Origin: CAIVAT01 sp037139855
GTDB lineage: Bacteria; Bacteroidota; Bacteroidia; Bacteroidales; FEN-979
DNA length: 8,165 nt
Direction: 5' to 3'
Assembly (NCBI GenBank): GCA_037139855.1
Contig: JBAXFM010000237.1
Coordinates: forward strand, 1 to 8,165
Below the pieces are notes generated by a model that was not told where the DNA came from, did no database searches, and was given only the letters and a program-made list of their open reading frames with translations. Positions within the stretch are counted from its first letter, which is position 1, and the number at the start of each line of letters is the position of its first letter. Positions 6,907 through 8,165 of this stretch are shown in pieces. The position numbers and the translations under genes are program-made.

Positions 6907-7590
6907 ATGAAAAAACTTGTGGTACTTACCGGCGCCGGCATCAGCCAGGAAAGCGGGATCAAAACCTTCCGGGATGCCGATGGCCTCTGGAATAATTACC
7001 GCATAGAGGAGGTTGCATGTCCGGAAGCGTGGGAGCGTGATCCGCAGCTGGTGCTCGATTTTTACAACATGCGGAGGAAGCAACTCTATGAGGTGGAACC
7101 AAATGATGCCCATTATGCCCTGGCAAAACTTGAAGAAACGTATGATGTGCAGATCATTACGCAAAATGTGGATGATCTGCACGAACGGGCCGGCTCCACC
7201 AGGGTACTTCACCTTCACGGGGAGTTGAAAAAGGTAAGGTCAACGGCCGACCCCGATCTCGTTCACACCCTCGATGGATGGGAACTCAGGCTGGGCGATC
7301 TTTGTGAAAAAGGTTCTCAGCTTCGCCCGCACATCGTGTGGTTTGGCGAACCGGTATCGGGTATCATGGTGGCCACAACCATGGTGAAACATGCCGATAT
7401 TTTTCTGATCATTGGCACCTCCCTGCAGGTTTATCCGGCCGCCGGGCTGATCGCATATGTTCCTTCTGGCGTTCCCAAATACCTGATCGACCCGGAAACA
7501 GAGCCACAGAATCACGAACGCAACCTCACGATAATCAAAGAAAAGGCAACTGTTGGGGTCAGGAAGTTTATGGAGTTAGTAACAAGTTAA
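6907..7590 (+). CDS. cobB: NAD-dependent protein deacylase, sirtuin (CobB/SIRT5-like)
   Basis: A 227-residue cytoplasmic sirtuin that removes acyl groups from lysines while consuming NAD. All core motifs are in place: GAGISQESGIKTFRD (9-23), TQNVDDLHERAG (85-96) with catalytic H104 in HLHGE, RPHIVWFGE (140-148) and IGTSLQVYPAAG (169-180). Y53 and R56 in FYNMRR match the tyrosine and arginine that give SIRT5 and E. coli CobB their desuccinylase activity, so it may act on succinyl as well as acetyl groups. The small domain (about 107-139) holds a single cysteine, C133, in place of the usual four zinc ligands; bacterial class III sirtuins often lack the full set. ATG at 6907 is preferred to the adjacent GTG at 6904, since MKKLVVLTGAG is the typical beginning. 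No Shine-Dalgarno is present. The next gene also encodes a SIR2-fold protein but of a different subfamily. Confidence 0.95.
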   Translation: MKKLVVLTGAGISQESGIKTFRDADGLWNNYRIEEVACPEAWERDPQLVLDFYNMRRKQLYEVEPNDAHYALAKLEETYDVQIITQNVDDLHERAGSTRVLHLHGELKKVRSTADPDLVHTLDGWELRLGDLCEKGSQLRPHIVWFGEPVSGIMVATTMVKHADIFLIIGTSLQVYPAAGLIAYVPSGVPKYLIDPETEPQNHERNLTIIKEKATVGVRKFMELVTS

Positions 7591-7612
7591 TGTTTAGAAT
7601 ACTTTGATTTTG

Positions 7613-7628
7613 TTTTAACCGGTTAAAA
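7613..7628. promoter_or_regulatory. Perfect 16-bp palindrome TTTTAACCGGTTAAAA, possible operator
   Basis: TTTTAACC followed directly by its complement GGTTAAAA, with no spacer, lies 22 nt after the sirtuin stop and 10 nt before the ATG of the SIR2-like gene. The dyad suits binding of a dimeric regulator at the promoter or leader of the downstream gene. A weak -7-like TGATTTTG lies just upstream at 7605-7612. As a hairpin it would have only a six-pair AT stem and a CCGG loop, without a following U-tract, so it is a poor terminator. Confidence 0.5.
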
Positions 7629-7638
7629 TCTATTTCTT

Positions 7639-8165
7639 ATGCACACTATACCTGATAAACTGACGGAGGCGATAAAAAAAAATAATTTAGTGGTTTTTGC
7701 AGGTGCCGGGACTTCTGTAAATTTAACAAACCTGAATGGCGAACCTATTGGCAGTTGGAGCAATTTGGTAAAAAAAATATTACTGCATCTGAATGGATCC
7801 GCCTCGAAATTCCAATATTTGCTGGAATTATTAAACCATTATGAACCAATTACCATTTTGGATTTAATTGAAAAATCGAACGATATTGAGAAGAAGGATG
7901 TTTATGATTTCGTAAAAGAGTTTTTTGAATTAAATGAAAATAATGATTACGGCTTACAGATAAAAATAGCCAGGTTGTGTAATATCATAATCACTACAAA
8001 TTACGATACTGCATTTGAAAACGGTAATAAACATTTAAGAAACAGGGTTGCCTATAAAGGTAAAAATTACGAACTCACCACCCATAAGGATGATAAACCT
8101 CTGTTGTTGAAACTTCACGGATGTTTTTCAGATGTTGGTTCTATGGTATTGTTTCCTGGTAATTA
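7639..8165 (+). CDS. SIR2-like domain protein, probable NAD-hydrolysing defence effector (cut by window edge)
   Basis: The first 175 codons of a longer gene. Residues 12-26 (IKKNNLVVFAGAGTS) form the beta-strand and nucleotide-binding loop of the divergent SIR2-like family, TTNYDTAFE (119-127) is the NAD-site loop with N121, and KLHGC (158-162) carries the catalytic-type H160. The 39-residue N-to-H spacing is close to that recalled for the Thoeris effector ThsA. This form (GAGTS, TTNYD, LHG, and none of the deacylase zinc or FYNxRR features) is typical of SIR2-domain effectors that deplete NAD during phage infection, as in Thoeris, DSR1/DSR2, SIR2-HerA and SIR2-Argonaute systems. Which system is present cannot be decided: the C-terminal part and partners are missing. 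DNA here is AT-rich (17 and 16 of 60 GC at 7861-7920 and 7921-7980) against 31-33 of 60 in the sirtuin gene, which suggests transfer. ATG at 7639 is the only start that leaves the first helix and strand intact; no Shine-Dalgarno is seen. Confidence 0.82.
   Translation, partial: MHTIPDKLTEAIKKNNLVVFAGAGTSVNLTNLNGEPIGSWSNLVKKILLHLNGSASKFQYLLELLNHYEPITILDLIEKSNDIEKKDVYDFVKEFFELNENNDYGLQIKIARLCNIIITTNYDTAFENGNKHLRNRVAYKGKNYELTTHKDDKPLLLKLHGCFSDVGSMVLFPGN

Noticed and set aside
7613..7628. Palindrome read as a terminator of the sirtuin gene
   Set aside because: No loop sequence outside the dyad, a weak AT stem and no following T-tract make a terminator unlikely.
7639..8165. Assignment of the SIR2-like gene to Thoeris (thsA)
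   Set aside because: No TIR-domain ThsB partner or C-terminal SLOG domain is visible in the window; the SIR2 core alone is shared by many systems.

Overview
The window looks like a chromosomal segment of an environmental member of the Bacteroidetes (Bacteroidota). The grounds are TAnnTTTG-type -7 promoter elements upstream of several genes, start codons without a Shine-Dalgarno sequence, a secreted FG-GAP/VCBS-repeat protein, a periplasmic GH2 beta-galactosidase, and short-period satellite-like repeats at gene borders. No closer taxon can be supported from the sequence alone.

Layout from left to right. At 1-683 (minus, cut by the left edge) lies the N-terminal part of a secreted FG-GAP repeat protein. 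At 684-799 is a divergent intergenic region with TAnnTTTG elements on both strands and a five-unit heptad array. At 800-1951 (plus) is a sigma-54-type response regulator (receiver plus AAA+) that ends without a DNA-binding HTH. At 1948-2077 is a nested inverted-repeat element, MITE-like, sitting on the stop codon of the regulator and separating it from the convergent genes to its right. At 2093-6810 (minus) is a two-gene operon: a secreted GH2 beta-galactosidase (3553-6810) followed, with a 1-nt stop/start overlap, by a GT-C type membrane glycosyltransferase (2093-3553). Octamer arrays of the same family occupy both ends of the galactosidase gene in opposite orientation. At 6811-6906 is a second divergent intergenic region. 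At 6907-7590 (plus) is a canonical sirtuin deacylase of the CobB/SIRT5-like class. At 7591-7638 is a short gap containing a perfect 16-bp palindrome. At 7639-8165 (plus, cut by the right edge) is an AT-rich gene for a SIR2-like domain protein of the kind used as an NAD-consuming effector in anti-phage systems.

The left and centre are ordinary sensing, carbohydrate-handling and surface functions: the galactosidase would trim galactosides in the periplasm, and the membrane protein would move a lipid-linked sugar to an acceptor. The right edge is the most likely start of an accessory system. The SIR2-like gene has much lower GC than its neighbour and follows a possible operator, but its C-terminal part and any partner genes lie outside the window, so no complete system can be named. 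The other unusual signal is the recurring association of 7-8 bp period repeats with gene boundaries, including one array that encodes a signal peptide and one that supplies a stop codon and the next start codon.
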